Positions 11,901 to 22,679 of a stretch of DNA of 64,000 bases are shown here, piece after piece. Position numbers and translations under genes: made by a program. The notes under the pieces are model-generated. The model did no database searches. It was given only the letters and a program-made list of their open reading frames with translations, and was not told the DNA's origin. Position 1 is the first letter of the stretch, and each line of letters opens with the position of its first letter. Source of the DNA: Emergomyces orientalis (lineage: Eukaryota > Ascomycota > Eurotiomycetes > Onygenales > Ajellomycetaceae); assembly GCA_002110485.1 (NCBI GenBank), contig MOWL01000088.1:496001-560000 (forward strand), given 5' to 3'.

Positions 11901-13273
11901 GCCCTCCTGATCCTCTCTGCACTGCAAATTGCGGGAAGAAATGTGAGGGCCCATTTTGCGATGAACCCTGTGAACACGATTGTGGCGATGGAGAAGACTT
12001 TATATCTGAGAACGAGACGGAGAAACCTAAAAATACGCAAAAGTGCAGAGGCAGAGACTGCAAGAATGGCAAATGCTCGGGTTTATTTTGTATCAACTTC
12101 GGCTGTTTTGGACTTGATTGCCTCGACGGTATCTGTTGGGGGCCCATGTGCGTTATCACTTGGTGCGGTGGGCTCAAGTGCATTCCAAAATTTGGTGGCT
12201 GTAGTGGTGCAGGGTGTAAATCGAGTGGGTGCATTGGGTTGCACTGTGATAACGATATAGGCCGATGCTTTGGTCCGGAATGTATGGGCTTTGGTTGCGA
12301 TGGCCCCGATTGTGATAATGGGAGCTGCAAGGGTCCACGATGCTGGCCCCTTACATGTGAAGGAGACGGTTGCCAATCGGGATTTTGCACTGGACCCAAA
12401 TGCAAGATAGGAAATGATGGCTGTGACAAAGCACAAACTCTTCCTCGATGCACAGAACTCGTTTCCAAAATTCAGACAAAATCGGAAGGGCCCGAAAAAT
12501 ATTACTCAACCACACAGACAGGCTGTTCTACGATCACTGCATGCTCTGCGCAACCCACAACTATCACTACGACAACTACCGTTGAGAAGCCTTCTATAAA
12601 TACCGTTACGGCCATGGCAGCGCTCACAGTAGACACTCCTGAGCATTACATGGCCCTGGCGCAATATCTTGTGTATAAAATGCATAGCCGGGATGCCACT
12701 CGAATGCAGCATGAGGTAACGGAAATAACCCCAACAACTAAGGCGAAACCAAAGAAAACTCCCATCCCCCCTTCGTTAAAATGTTTCGATTCGGGCAGCT
12801 CCTCTCACCGCTCGGAGATGATTGAAACTATAGAAGGCTTTTGCAATAGCAATAAAGGCCGGGTAGTTAAAAAGGGAGACAGTCCAATTCGAGGACTGTA
12901 TGGCGCGAGGTGTATTTTGCCTAGTATGTGCTTTGTTGAGAACAAAGTTTCGGTGGAGCTAATCAATGACTGTGACCCATTCGTGATAGATGGAGGTTCG
13001 CCCAGAGATTTGTGTGGCCACGCTCTGAGACAGCCTGTTGATAAATGTGATCAAACAGGGACAAGTTTTAAGCAAGGCGGTATACTAACGACTGATTGCG
13101 CTCGCTGGATAATCGACCCTAGCTACAATGCCCCAGGACCCCCAAAGGTTAGATATCCGCTGTTGAACAGCAGCGAATTTGCAAACATCACGATGATAAA
13201 CAACACGGCTTCCTGGGGGCACTTTAATTCCAGTTCAACTTATACTGCCCCAAACAGGTTCATTCAGTTATGA
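8928..13273 (+). CDS. Modular GH18 chitinase, killer-toxin-like (subgroup C type), with C-terminal CxGxxC array
   Basis: Nine exons: 8928-9132, 9280-9337, 9403-9471, 9545-9659, 9727-10018, 10077-10181, 10243-10383, 10435-10735, 10870-13273, giving 1229 aa. Order: signal peptide (residues 1-23, MKALISIAVLLLANLAPLLV); two hevein-like chitin-binding modules (about 26-68 and 70-110, with CCSKYGSCG and CCSQFGFCG cores); GH18 domain (about 118-460) beginning RYIGYFESWNYDHPC, with the SIGGWD strand and DGVDIDWEYP, i.e. intact DxxDxDxE with catalytic Glu near 239; a Thr/Ser/Pro-rich linker; 13 CxGxxC units (about 778-950); and a Cys-containing terminal domain (about 1060-1185). It should hydrolyse chitin outside the cell. 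Homologues resemble the chitin-binding alpha subunit of yeast zymocin and are linked to fungal antagonism or wall remodelling. No LysM or GPI signal is evident. The long last exon holds everything after the catalytic core. Confidence 0.93.
11918..12430 (+). other. CxGxxC cysteine repeat array inside the chitinase
   Basis: Within the last chitinase exon I count 13 hexapeptides of form C-x-G-x-x-C (for example CEGPFC, CSGLFC, CFGLDC, CIGLHC, CDGPDC, CTGPKC), spaced by short connectors usually containing one more Cys. The regular spacing suggests a disulfide-rich rod or binding array. I cannot tie it to a named domain. Confidence 0.8.
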
Positions 13274-14342
13274 ATTGGCTCTAGCAATACCTTTTAGTGC
13301 ATTAATTTCATGAGATAGACGGTGGGGGATGGACCAAAAATATGCTAGTATCAATTGTCCATTTAAAGCTATGGCACTCAAGTAACTATCTGGTGGCCTT
13401 ATTTTGAATTTTTTCACCAATTCAGTTTCTTCATATAAATATCTCAGTCAGTAGCTAAGTCCTAAAACATTTCTTCATTCATGAGCCTGTTGATTTTATT
13501 TCTTTAGTAGTTTACAGCTGTTCAGGTTATTCAAATTCAGTGCCTGGGGGTTGCAGTGGTTCTATTCACTAAATTTTTTGAAGAGAGACAGCGTAAAATA
13601 TGAAATCCATAATGAAACAAATAAAATGTGTCTAGAGTGCAGGAGATTCATGATATTCTTTGTGTTATAGTTGTTGATTCCACCTGATATGAAGTCTTCT
13701 GAATGAATCAGAGATTTGAATGAAAGGAAAGGAGCATTGTTGAGTAGAACATGACACATGTTCATATACAAATTTGATAGGTAATGAGAATATCCAAGTG
13801 AGTGGTGGAACAGATTAACTATCCAAAAAGACCATAAAATAAGCTTGAATGTTGTATGTGTTTGAGGGCACAGCAAAAGTAGTTTGCTCCTGATATGCTC
13901 AAGTTGGATAGAGAATGTATTTACCCTGGCATTCAAGTGGAATCAAAATCAAGATATATCCTTCTCCTACTGATCGTGGTGTCTAAATTTGTTGACCATT
14001 GATTTGGTGATTTTTAGAACGACAACGCCCAATTTTTCCAACACAATGCGGGCTTCTTCTTTCACTAGCTATGCCTCAAAGGCAGCGGACACGGAAAAGC
14101 ACCTGGATTCTACACTGTCTTCTTTCCTTTTCTTGCACCGCATTTATCACCCATCAGCTGAACATGAATGTTTGAAAAATCGTTTTATGACCTGGAATCT
14201 TCCAACACTGGGCACCTATTTGTAACTTTTGGGTTTTCGGCTGTTTGATTGGGTCTAGCGAAAATTTTTGATGGAGATATGTGTGCCCAATTCCAAAAGA
14301 GCGAAATATTTAATAAATGTATTCCGGGTCAATGCTGCCGTA
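13274..14342. other. CpG-depleted AT-rich segment, probable decayed repeat
   Basis: Between about 13322 and 13972 the only CG dinucleotide I find is at 13592, while TG and CA are frequent. The segment has no supported gene; an open frame of 124 codons at 13562-13936 (-) has no recognisable domain. This pattern is what CpG-directed RIP or methylcytosine deamination leaves on a repeated element. It follows the chitinase stop and precedes a truncated gene relic. Confidence 0.5.
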
Positions 14343-15030
14343 TCAGTTGGACCCGCACTCACCACGGGTGAAGGAGAATTGATTCAATGTCGGTAAATAA
14401 TCAACCAAGAGGTCATTGTTAGCTGCAATAGCATCCAACAAGCACATGAAATCTGGGTCCAAATCATGGATAGAATGCTTCTTAAGATAGTCCGCATCAT
14501 GGGACACTACCTCGCATAGCATCTTTCGCGACATGCCCAATGATTTTTTGTGTTTGTCTAGGGAATTGATGGATGTTGTGATGATGCATGCGTGAAGCGA
14601 TCTGCGGAAATGCGTCTCAATACCTTTCAGCAGAGGGAATCTCGGTTGCTGCCTTTCTCAGCCTGGCTTTCCAAGCAAAGAATGCTTCTCGGTGAATTAG
14701 AGTTCGCTCCTCCTTTTCATCAGAAGAGCTAGTGCTCAAGGACCTATTGAGGTGGCCTGGGGGTCTATTGATAATGTCTATGTTTCGAAAACGACCAGGC
14801 ACAGCACCACGATATTCAAGCGCTTTGCAGCGAGATGAAAGAATTAGTATTATAATCTGCAATTTGCACGCCACCAATAAATGAAAGTTGCTCCTACTAT
14901 TCACCAGCCTTCAGTAATTGAAGCGCCCATGTCGTTTGCCCTTGCATGTAATCCAGCACGAAGATTTCGAACAGGGATGAAACCAAGTCACGAGGGTGCC
15001 AGTAAACATATATCGTTGTTTACATTTGGT
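14343..15030 (-). pseudogene. Gene relic with an apparent +1 frameshift
   Basis: Reading leftward, coding-like sequence starts near 15028 (VYWHPRDLVSSLFEIF) and runs to a GTGAAT donor near 14905. It resumes after an acceptor preceded by a TACTAAT branch site near 14824 (ALEYRGAVPGRF) and continues to EIPSAER near 14614. The frame is then lost: one extra base near 14610 puts TGA in frame, but dropping it gives a continuous reading through SLHACIITTSINSLDKH and MLCEVVSHDADYLKKHSIHD to a donor at about 14351. The only alternative is a 22-nt intron, too short to splice. No start codon is found upstream (an in-frame TAA lies at about 15034) and no 3' continuation is evident in the CpG-depleted DNA. 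I do not recognise the family. An assembly error could mimic the frameshift. Confidence 0.42.
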
Positions 15031-15547
15031 TGAAGCTGCCCTAAACTAGAATATTGGCTGCGTTAGCAAGGCTGCATACTTGCAGGGTTCTATTTTAACC
15101 AGATCTGCATGTTCACTAGAATCACTTACCAGAAAATTCACATCATCCATTGGGTCGTAACTAGCCTACCCATTGAAGCTAGGAGGCAAGTTAAATGCCC
15201 TGCAGTGATAAAGTCTCGCAAGAAGCTGAGGTGCTACGATGCTGATGGGGGTGGGGTAGAACTATATGTATATGATTCGCGCCAATTTAAAACCACAACC
15301 TTTTCCTTTCAATATCCAGATCGAGATATGAGTGCGCCCAATCGGGTGACACTAACTGAAGTGCTTTCAGCGAGAACCCTGTCCATTGTCTTTTATAGAT
15401 CGAATTACAGGATCATGCCATTTCGCGATTGTCAAACGATTCAGTACCATCAGTAACGCCCCATATGTCTTCTGAAGTGATGCCCATTGTGTTGCTTGGG
15501 AATATTTGGCTATACCAACGGTCCTATCGCTTCCGTTAGCAAATGAA
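15031..15547. other. Intergenic, nothing supported
   Basis: Spacer between the gene relic and the 3' end of the Zn2Cys6 factor. A 115-codon open frame at 15109-15456 (+) has no domain, no splice context and no signal features. I see no RNA gene. Confidence 0.5.
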
Positions 15548-18210
15548 TCAAATTTGGACTATTTTACGGTAGTCAAGGCCATCAATTCTCACCCATTCAG
15601 GAATTGGTGGCTCATGCGCCATCCCCTCAGCTATGTTAAACGCTGAATAGGCTGAGAATTCCATTCCTTCTTGTGGGTTCACGGGGTAGTTGTCGAGTTG
15701 TGGATGAGGCGTAATGTGTGCCGTGAAAGGCTTTGATGAAGATGGCGTCTCTGCGCCCTGCATGGTATATCGATATTCTGCCAGAGTAAATAATCAGAGA
15801 GTTGGTTATCGAATTTTGTAATATCCTCGAAAAAACTTACCTGGAAAACAAAGCATCTCGGATGAGTGGTTGGTATCCATTGTGCGCAAGTCCGGGTTCA
15901 TCCCAACTTCGGAAGCCAGGATAGTAGAACTGGGGTACACGTACGCCTCGGCCATATCATCAGATTCAAGTAGAGGCTCACGTCTATCTGCTCTTCGGTG
16001 TTTGTCGATAACAATCTTCACCGCTTTTGCGGCAATAGCTTCATCCTTTGAACCACTCAACCAGCATTCCCATGCTTTGTAGGCATACTCGAGCGCTTGA
16101 ATTTTGTCTTCCGCTTGCCAAAATGGATTATCGCCATTTGTTGGAGTTGGGGGTGGCGGCCGGGACTTCGTGGACTCCTGCTCAAGATCGACACATATAA
16201 TCATTGCCGCCAGCATAAAGTCCTGGCGGAGAATTGACGAGAGCTTCCATCTCTGGGCGTAGAACTGTCCACCTGGTTGAGCTTCATTGTGAAGGAATGA
16301 CTGCATCTTGAGTATACGCATTGCGGCGTCGAGGCAGGTTCGCCGCGAGTAAGTATATGACTTGTCAGGTAGCGGGAAATGCTTCTTGTGCATGAGACAC
16401 CTAATCTTGTTATATATCAATTCAATAACAAGTCTTTGAAAGATAGAAGTGGGACGTTCAGTCAATGTGCCTTTTGGCAGTTTGAATTGCGGTGGAATTG
16501 ATTCGAAAAGGAGGTTGAGTTCATTGTCTTCTTTCAAGATTGTGTTGTATGAAACTTGCCTGGTAGATTCTATGGATTCAATGACATTTCCCAAAAACTT
16601 GAGTAGCATTGTTCTTGCGTTAGTATAAGATACGGGAGTCGTTTCTGTTTTAGGCCGTGGTGGTGGTAACTCGGTTGTATTCTCATCAAAATCATCGTTC
16701 ATGAGGTTCCGCGGCGGCGCCGTATCGGTCAATTTTTCGTTAGTGAACCGTTGGATGCCAAACTAAAATTTATCAGTGTCGTATACCCTGACAGCTCCTA
16801 GAGGCCAAATTTACCTGTACGGACATCATCAAATCAAGATGTGAAATAACTGCCCATGTTCGCCTTCGCATCTCCCCATCAAATACCGATATATGTGGGT
16901 AATGCGATGGGTCACGGTGATATCCCATTCGCAGAGCTAGGTGAACTACTGTTCCAACTAGGAGAGATACACCAAAATCCGTATCTTGACATCGCACAAA
17001 TTCTGAGGTGAAGTACACCAGAAGAGTATTCAAAACGGCGGGTTGAGGCCTGGTGTAGTTTCCTAGGATTAGGCATTGTGTGCATTTTTTCCGATAGAAT
17101 TTTATATCCAGCTCTGTTTTCTCGGTGGGCTTTTCACTAAATCCGGCCACCAGACCAAAATACGAACCCAGGCACATCATGCCAAACAAGAGACCAATCC
17201 ACATCACATCCGCAGAGGACGGATCTTTCCAGAATAAGTCATACTTCATGTCCAAGTTAATCATCACACCCTACTAGAAGATTTTAGAAAACACAGCTTA
17301 CCTGTTTTTGAAACGTAGATTTATGTATAATCACTAGTTTAAAGCAATTTAGTTCATGCACTATTTTTCAACAACTTGGGCGAGGAAACCCACAGGGTCC
17401 CAATTCCAGGGATTGGAAAAATCGTAAGATTAAACAATCTATCACTGGTTTAGAAGGAATTGCGCTAAGGATTTCCTCCCTGGAGATATTCTGGTTCACT
17501 CTGAGAAACAGCTCAATCCCATTATCGGTTGGCTGCAACGGTTTAGAAGGCGGTGCTTCTGGGGGCGGCCGAGTCGAAATTTCAAGATATTCCTTCACAT
17601 CTGCGAGCTAATAAAATTCTTATCATAAGCTTGGCTAGGAGCCGCGCATTTGGGCAATATACTGAGTACAAACCTCATCTAAGATCGTCTGCCAGTGGGA
17701 GCTCCCAACGTAATTTGTCCCAGATTCATCTACCACTAGTCGTCCAAAAGAGTCTGCGACCTCCTCCGTTTGCTGCGCAGGATCAGAAGTGGCAACATTT
17801 GGGCCTGGGGCAGTTGCATTTCCCCTATCGTTCACCAGTGAGGTGACGAGCTCCTCTAGGTGTCGAATTCGATCTTGCAAGTTGCGAGGGATGCTTGGGT
17901 TGGGCTGCCGCGGTCTTTGATCGTATGCGCTGTAGCTCGTCGAGTTTGGATAAACACACAGGACAGACCGCGTCATGCAGTTCTCGCATGGACGATTCCG
18001 ATCACATTTCAACCTTAGAAGATTGCATCAGTGAATAATTCTTTGCGCGAAAACAAAAACAACAGCGATGAAATATATTGCATCAGATATTTACTTTCTC
18101 TGCCTACAAGACATGCAAGACAATTGAGGTTTATCCCTCCGACGACTAATCGGAGGCCTTGGTCTGGCAGCTCCAGACTGGACCTTCTCAGGGCCTAACG
18201 ACGCAGACAT
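15548..18210 (-). CDS. Zn(II)2Cys6 transcription factor with fungal-specific middle homology region
   Basis: Seven exons: 18210-18095, 18013-17674, 17607-17394, 17333-17302, 17243-16815, 16762-15841, 15777-15548, giving 760 aa. The binuclear cluster spans the first intron: CMSCRQRK then LKCDRNRPCENC and a sixth Cys after MTRSVL, exactly C-x2-C-x6-C-x5-C-x2-C-x6-C. A short leucine-containing helix (LQDRIRHLEELVTSLV) may dimerise. The middle homology region follows (FWKDPSSADVMWIGLLFGMM, then LALRMGYHRDPSHYPHISVF and GEMRRRTWAVISHLD). Exon 4 is only 32 nt. The factor should be nuclear; its targets are unknown. The N-terminus is uncertain: an upstream exon ending at 18330 can splice to 18235 in frame (DADR joined to FIASLGPA) and would extend the protein toward an ATG at 18481, but that exon contains an in-frame TAA at 18413-18415. 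I therefore use Met at 18210. Confidence 0.85.
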
Positions 18211-18235
18211 GGCGGGTCCAAGCGATGCAATGAAT

Positions 18236-18481
18236 CTTGAGGATGTTTTACAAGAAAATATGATAAATATCCAACAACTTTGTGGAGGTGTTTCAGCTCC
18301 CCTGATTTGATATTGGGACATTATCTAACCTGTCAGCATCCCTGGCATTGGCTTCACTTGTTTGGAGGCCGTTTTCGACTTCAGCGCCAATATTTCCAAA
18401 TTGATCATCCAATTAGTTACCGATACTAGGTCTAAAGTTGTTTAGGGCGGGCGAAGACGGAGCATTTCCATGGTCTCCCAT
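18236..18481 (-). other. Possible upstream coding exon of the Zn2Cys6 gene, interrupted by TAA
   Basis: From ATG at 18481 the frame reads MGDHGNAPSSPALNNFRPS, hits TAA at 18413-18415, then continues openly (DQFGNIGAEVENGLQTSEA) to a GTTAGA donor at 18329. The acceptor at 18236 restores the frame of the main gene. The stop is either removed by a 48-nt intron (18379-18426, GT-AG, length divisible by three), or is a true premature stop, or the segment is leader RNA with a short upstream ORF. Confidence 0.4.
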
Positions 18482-18550
18482 TTCCGCGAGGTTTCGGTTA
18501 ACAGGATCACCTGTGTGCCCAGTCTTTAAAGAATACAAGAAATCGTTTAA

Positions 18551-18775
18551 TTATTCATTGCTTTCTTGTCGTAATCAAGAGTGGTGTCGCATAACACATA
18601 GGTGAAGGTTTCATAGGTATTGCGGGAAAGATGATATCTTCTCATCTGCATCCCAGTCAGAAAAGATACCTGCCTTCCATGTACCAGACTCGATCTTCCT
18701 GAGTTTATCTAGAAACGATCAGAACTTACTGTCTGCCTCAGTTCCCACGTCGTTATGTTTTAGATAATGATTATC
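18551..18775 (-). pseudogene. Possible small coding relic with TGA stops
   Basis: One minus-strand frame reads coding-like sequence (LKHNDVGTEADSK, then FLDKLRKIESGTWKAG and FSDWDADEKISSFPQYL), interrupted by TGA at 18719-18721, 18611-18613 and 18575-18577. All three stops are TGA, which a single C-to-T change at CpG can make from CGA. I do not recognise the protein. The reading is short and could be chance. Confidence 0.28.
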
Positions 18776-21700
18776 TGATCCTTAGATGCAGGATGGACCT
18801 GGATACAGATGACTTTGAGTGACTTCCCGCAATATCCTGTTTTGGTGGGAATTGTTGTCAGTACACTTTGAGCAGGCCTCCCAGGCTTTTTACCAGTCAG
18901 GGGAAAGCTCCTTTTTCAAATTTTCCCCGTGCGTATAAAGCAACGCCAGGACAACGCAAATCTAGAGCTATGGATGCAAGCTCGCTATTATCTTGCTCAA
19001 TTTTGAATGGTTCCTGTATCCGAAGAAACGGGTGAATATTACAGTTATGAGCCCCTTGACACTGGGGAATATGTCTTGGCTGGTTTCCTCTCACCCAACC
19101 ATTTCATTTATCGGCACTTTCAAATGAGCCAAAAGTTCTCTTAACTTTTCTAAATTTCCAGAGCCAATTGGATGGATAGGCATTTAGGCAGGAATGAGAA
19201 GAGAGTATGTATGTATACTTGATAAAAGGCATGCCACCCTCTACCCACCTCCCTTCTCCGATACTCTTCATTTTTTCATATTCATTTGTTCAATAGCACC
19301 TCGTTTTATTAAAAAGCATCACGCCTCAGGGTTCTTCAGGCTTGTTACTTGGCTACCATTTTAGTTATAATGTCAACCGCCGCAAGCAACCTACATGCAA
19401 ATTCCCTCCAAGCCTGACATCCTCAAACGCAGGTTTACCTAACTGGCAGTATATCGCACTTACAGGGAACAAATGTACCCAGCCATCAATTTTGTGCTTT
19501 TTATCTAATACTGAATGAATGGATGGAAAGTAAACAAAGAAAACACGTTTGCGCCCATGTGTCTTATGCGGGGGATTACATAACCACGTGGCTGGATGGA
19601 ATATACTATCCATAGAGGGCTGGGAAGGGTGGCTGGGCGTTCATACTTTGTAGAGTTCAGATTCGTGGAGCTCAGAAGATTAAAAGATATCTGGGACAGT
19701 ACCTGGATATTATTTTTTGACTAGGAAATTCAATTAAAATTTATATAAAATAGATATTGTAGTTCATTGCGTCCCACCCCTGGGTCCCTAATATGAGGAC
19801 AGGACCTTCGCGGTGGCAATTCTCATCTACGTCACAATATTGTATATTTTATGTTGTAGTTCAAATCACTCCAGGTACGTGTTTCTTTATGGCGATGGCA
19901 ATGAGATTGAAGAATATTATACCGCCAGTAAGCTTTTGCTCCCTACTTATGACTTCAAAACAGGGGTAGGAAATAGAACAATATACTTTTTGGTAGGGCG
20001 CTTTTATTCTCAGTCCAAGATATTCCCAACCATCAACATTTCTGATTATTCGTGCATGTTTATATCTGCCATGTATTGCCTCAACCCAACTCCTTTGACA
20101 AAGCAAATACCCCTAGCCCTACGCGAGCAGGTAAGATGGTAGACGAGTTCGCGAGAACATATGCATATTTGTTGCTTAGACATACGCCCCGGTTCACAAA
20201 ACTGGCCATACCGAGGTAGTTAGCGCAGGGGGGTTTTCCTGTGAAAGTGCTCTTACGTAGTAGTTATATGTACCTTGTACGTACGGATTGTCTTTTCTTC
20301 TCCTCCCTTCTCTTTTCCCTTTTCCAAATATCGCCTCTCAGTCGGGTTTTGAACCTACCTGTCCTAGAAAGAAGATGTATGCTATGCATCCAGTGTAGAT
20401 ATAAATTTATTGGGAATGAGAAATGGAAATATATTAACTAGCCGGGCTTGCTATTGCAATTGAGGCTTGAATTATAAGCATAACTAGGTGGTAAGTTAGG
20501 GAGGTCAGGTATGAGAGGTAGCTAGCTCGATAGGGTTGTTTTTATCTTTATTTTTTGAATTATTTCAGTATGCCGCAGCAGGCTTGGTTGTGTGACTGAT
20601 TTTTCCCATTTTTGATAAGGAAGCTGCTGTCCTCCTCCTCAGAACTCAGATGTACCATGGAAGGTAAACTTTGGAGATTTGTTTTTCGGATAACGGCGTG
20701 GAAAACAATGCTTCTTTCCCATCAGGATGGTATGGTAAAAGTCCCCCTTAGCTCCCTGAGTAGATTGATGCAGGTGCATCGGTCTAAAAGATGGAGACGC
20801 TCTTTTGAAGACTTAGCTTTGTCAGTTAGTGTGTTCAGTGGTTTAGAGACTTTCTTTGTTAGCGATGTGTTTCGTTGGATGGATGGTTTTTTGCGAGTTT
20901 GTTTGCTTCCGTTCGGATCATACATCTTTGGAATTTTTGGAAATGCGGCTTCGAGTGTTGCGCCAAGTACATGTACCCGTTCCTGTGCTTGTTGGTTCCA
21001 AGGTTGTTAAATGGATGAACCTGGTATGTGCGAAAGTCAATTGCACAAGCGTAAAAGGAAATGGTAGTTGTTCGCGATCGAAAAGGATCTTTGCCCAAAG
21101 AGATGTATATATCTATATATTTAACAGGCAAGAGTCGTAGGCCATATATAGAGATGCCTGCAACAACCAGCAAAGATGTTGTGCGTAAGGGTTCAGATAA
21201 ATAAACATCACATTAGGTTTTCCTAGGGAGTTCTTTTTATTAAATTAGCCACAAAACAAGTGGAACCCTTTCAAGGCGATCCGTCACAGTTGAGACTAAA
21301 TTAGTGTCAGAATTTCATTTTGTTTTCCAGGCACGACCACACCATGTTAAGACGACGGGGTGAGAGAAACTGGGACGTTGGGCTGATCCCCTGCGGTTGC
21401 TGGCTGGCCTGGTAATATTTTAACCGGATCCCCTTTTTTTCTTGTTTCCAGCTTGGGGAGATTTTTTTTCTTTTTTCGAATTCCAGGAACGCAAACGTTT
21501 AATAATCAATCAATCGGCTCCTCATTCCTGACCATAAAACAAATTTTTTTGCAATGGTCTTGAAATTTTTGATTTTTGATTTTTGATTTTTGATTTTTTT
21601 AAAACCAAGAAAGGTCAGTATCGCCATCCCATAAGACATGCTACATACCTTAAATGGATGTTATCTCCAAGGGTTTTCGATTGCTGAAGCTAGAGAAGAG

Positions 21701-22600
21701 AGAGACGGAAAGAAAGCCTTGCCCCGAAAGAACATCCGTCCGTCCTCCTCTACACTGGTATGGACCGGCATATGGAGAGGGGGGAAGTTCTGATCGCCGC
21801 AGGTAGGATTTTCTGCCCAGCTCTGGCCAAATTAATAATGGGCGCCTTCGGCCTCTAGGCATCTGGATGGGGACTTCTTCCTGGTGGAATCGCTTTGATC
21901 CCGTTGTTTAAGACTGGTGTTCCAAGAAGGTGGGAATGGAGGATCCGAGCCCGGTGCATATGAATTTCTGCTTCTTCTGCTTCTCCATGTTCCACTTGGC
22001 CTAGGCATTCGGTATGATTGTGTAAGTTGGCCATGCAAGCTGTGCGAGAATTGTACTGTACAACAGGAATATGGCGACACAGAGATCTTTGGACAATAAT
22101 AATGGGATTTTAGGGGATAAATGACGGTAGCAGCTGAACCGTGTCTGCGAGCAGTTTACGGATAAAAAGAACAGTCAATTGACTCAATATGTGATGGATG
22201 CCCGTAAGATAGATTTCGTGATATAGACAAGCATTTCAGGCATTATCCACATGCACATACCTGGCTAAAGCTGGGTTTGACAAATCAGATATTCGATATT
22301 TAGCACCCATGTACTCCGTAGTCGTTAAGTTATTGCAACCCTTGCGCAAAAAAAAGGAAAAAAAAGGGGGCAGCAATGGGCTAGGAAGTATGAAGCAGAC
22401 CAGGTGTGGCGTGGGGAGTTGAACAAAGAGGCTGGTTCTGAAATATTTGGCCAATGGGATGGGATACCTGATTGACAGTGGGCTTCTGATGATCCATTTT
22501 GTATTTAGCAGCCGCAGACACTGTCCAGTCTCCCGGAGCCGACTAGAGCTGCCCATCAGTGCCATCATCCTCGATTGATTGATATCGCGGGTGTGAATGG
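18776..22600. other. Intergenic spacer, nothing supported
   Basis: No domain, splice chain or RNA gene is apparent. Short open frames at 19813-20142, 20612-21010 and 20859-21173 have no supporting features. A GATTTTT tandem repeat lies at 21571-21600 and an exact GTACTCCGTA decamer at 22311-22320. Confidence 0.55.
21571..21600. repeat. GATTTTT tandem repeat (4 units)
   Basis: Four consecutive GATTTTT units, the last running into poly-T. It is a simple-sequence repeat with no evident role. Confidence 0.8.
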
Positions 22601-22679
22601 CTGCAGCTGTGTGGCATTAGACGTAGCGGGCCGTGGTGAGTGAGCCCCTGAACACCAGTCGCCAGGACACGATTCGGCC

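Noticed and set aside
11839..12468. 209-codon open frame antisense to the chitinase Cys-rich region
   Set aside because: It mirrors the biased GGN/TGY codons of the CxGxxC array and has no domain of its own.
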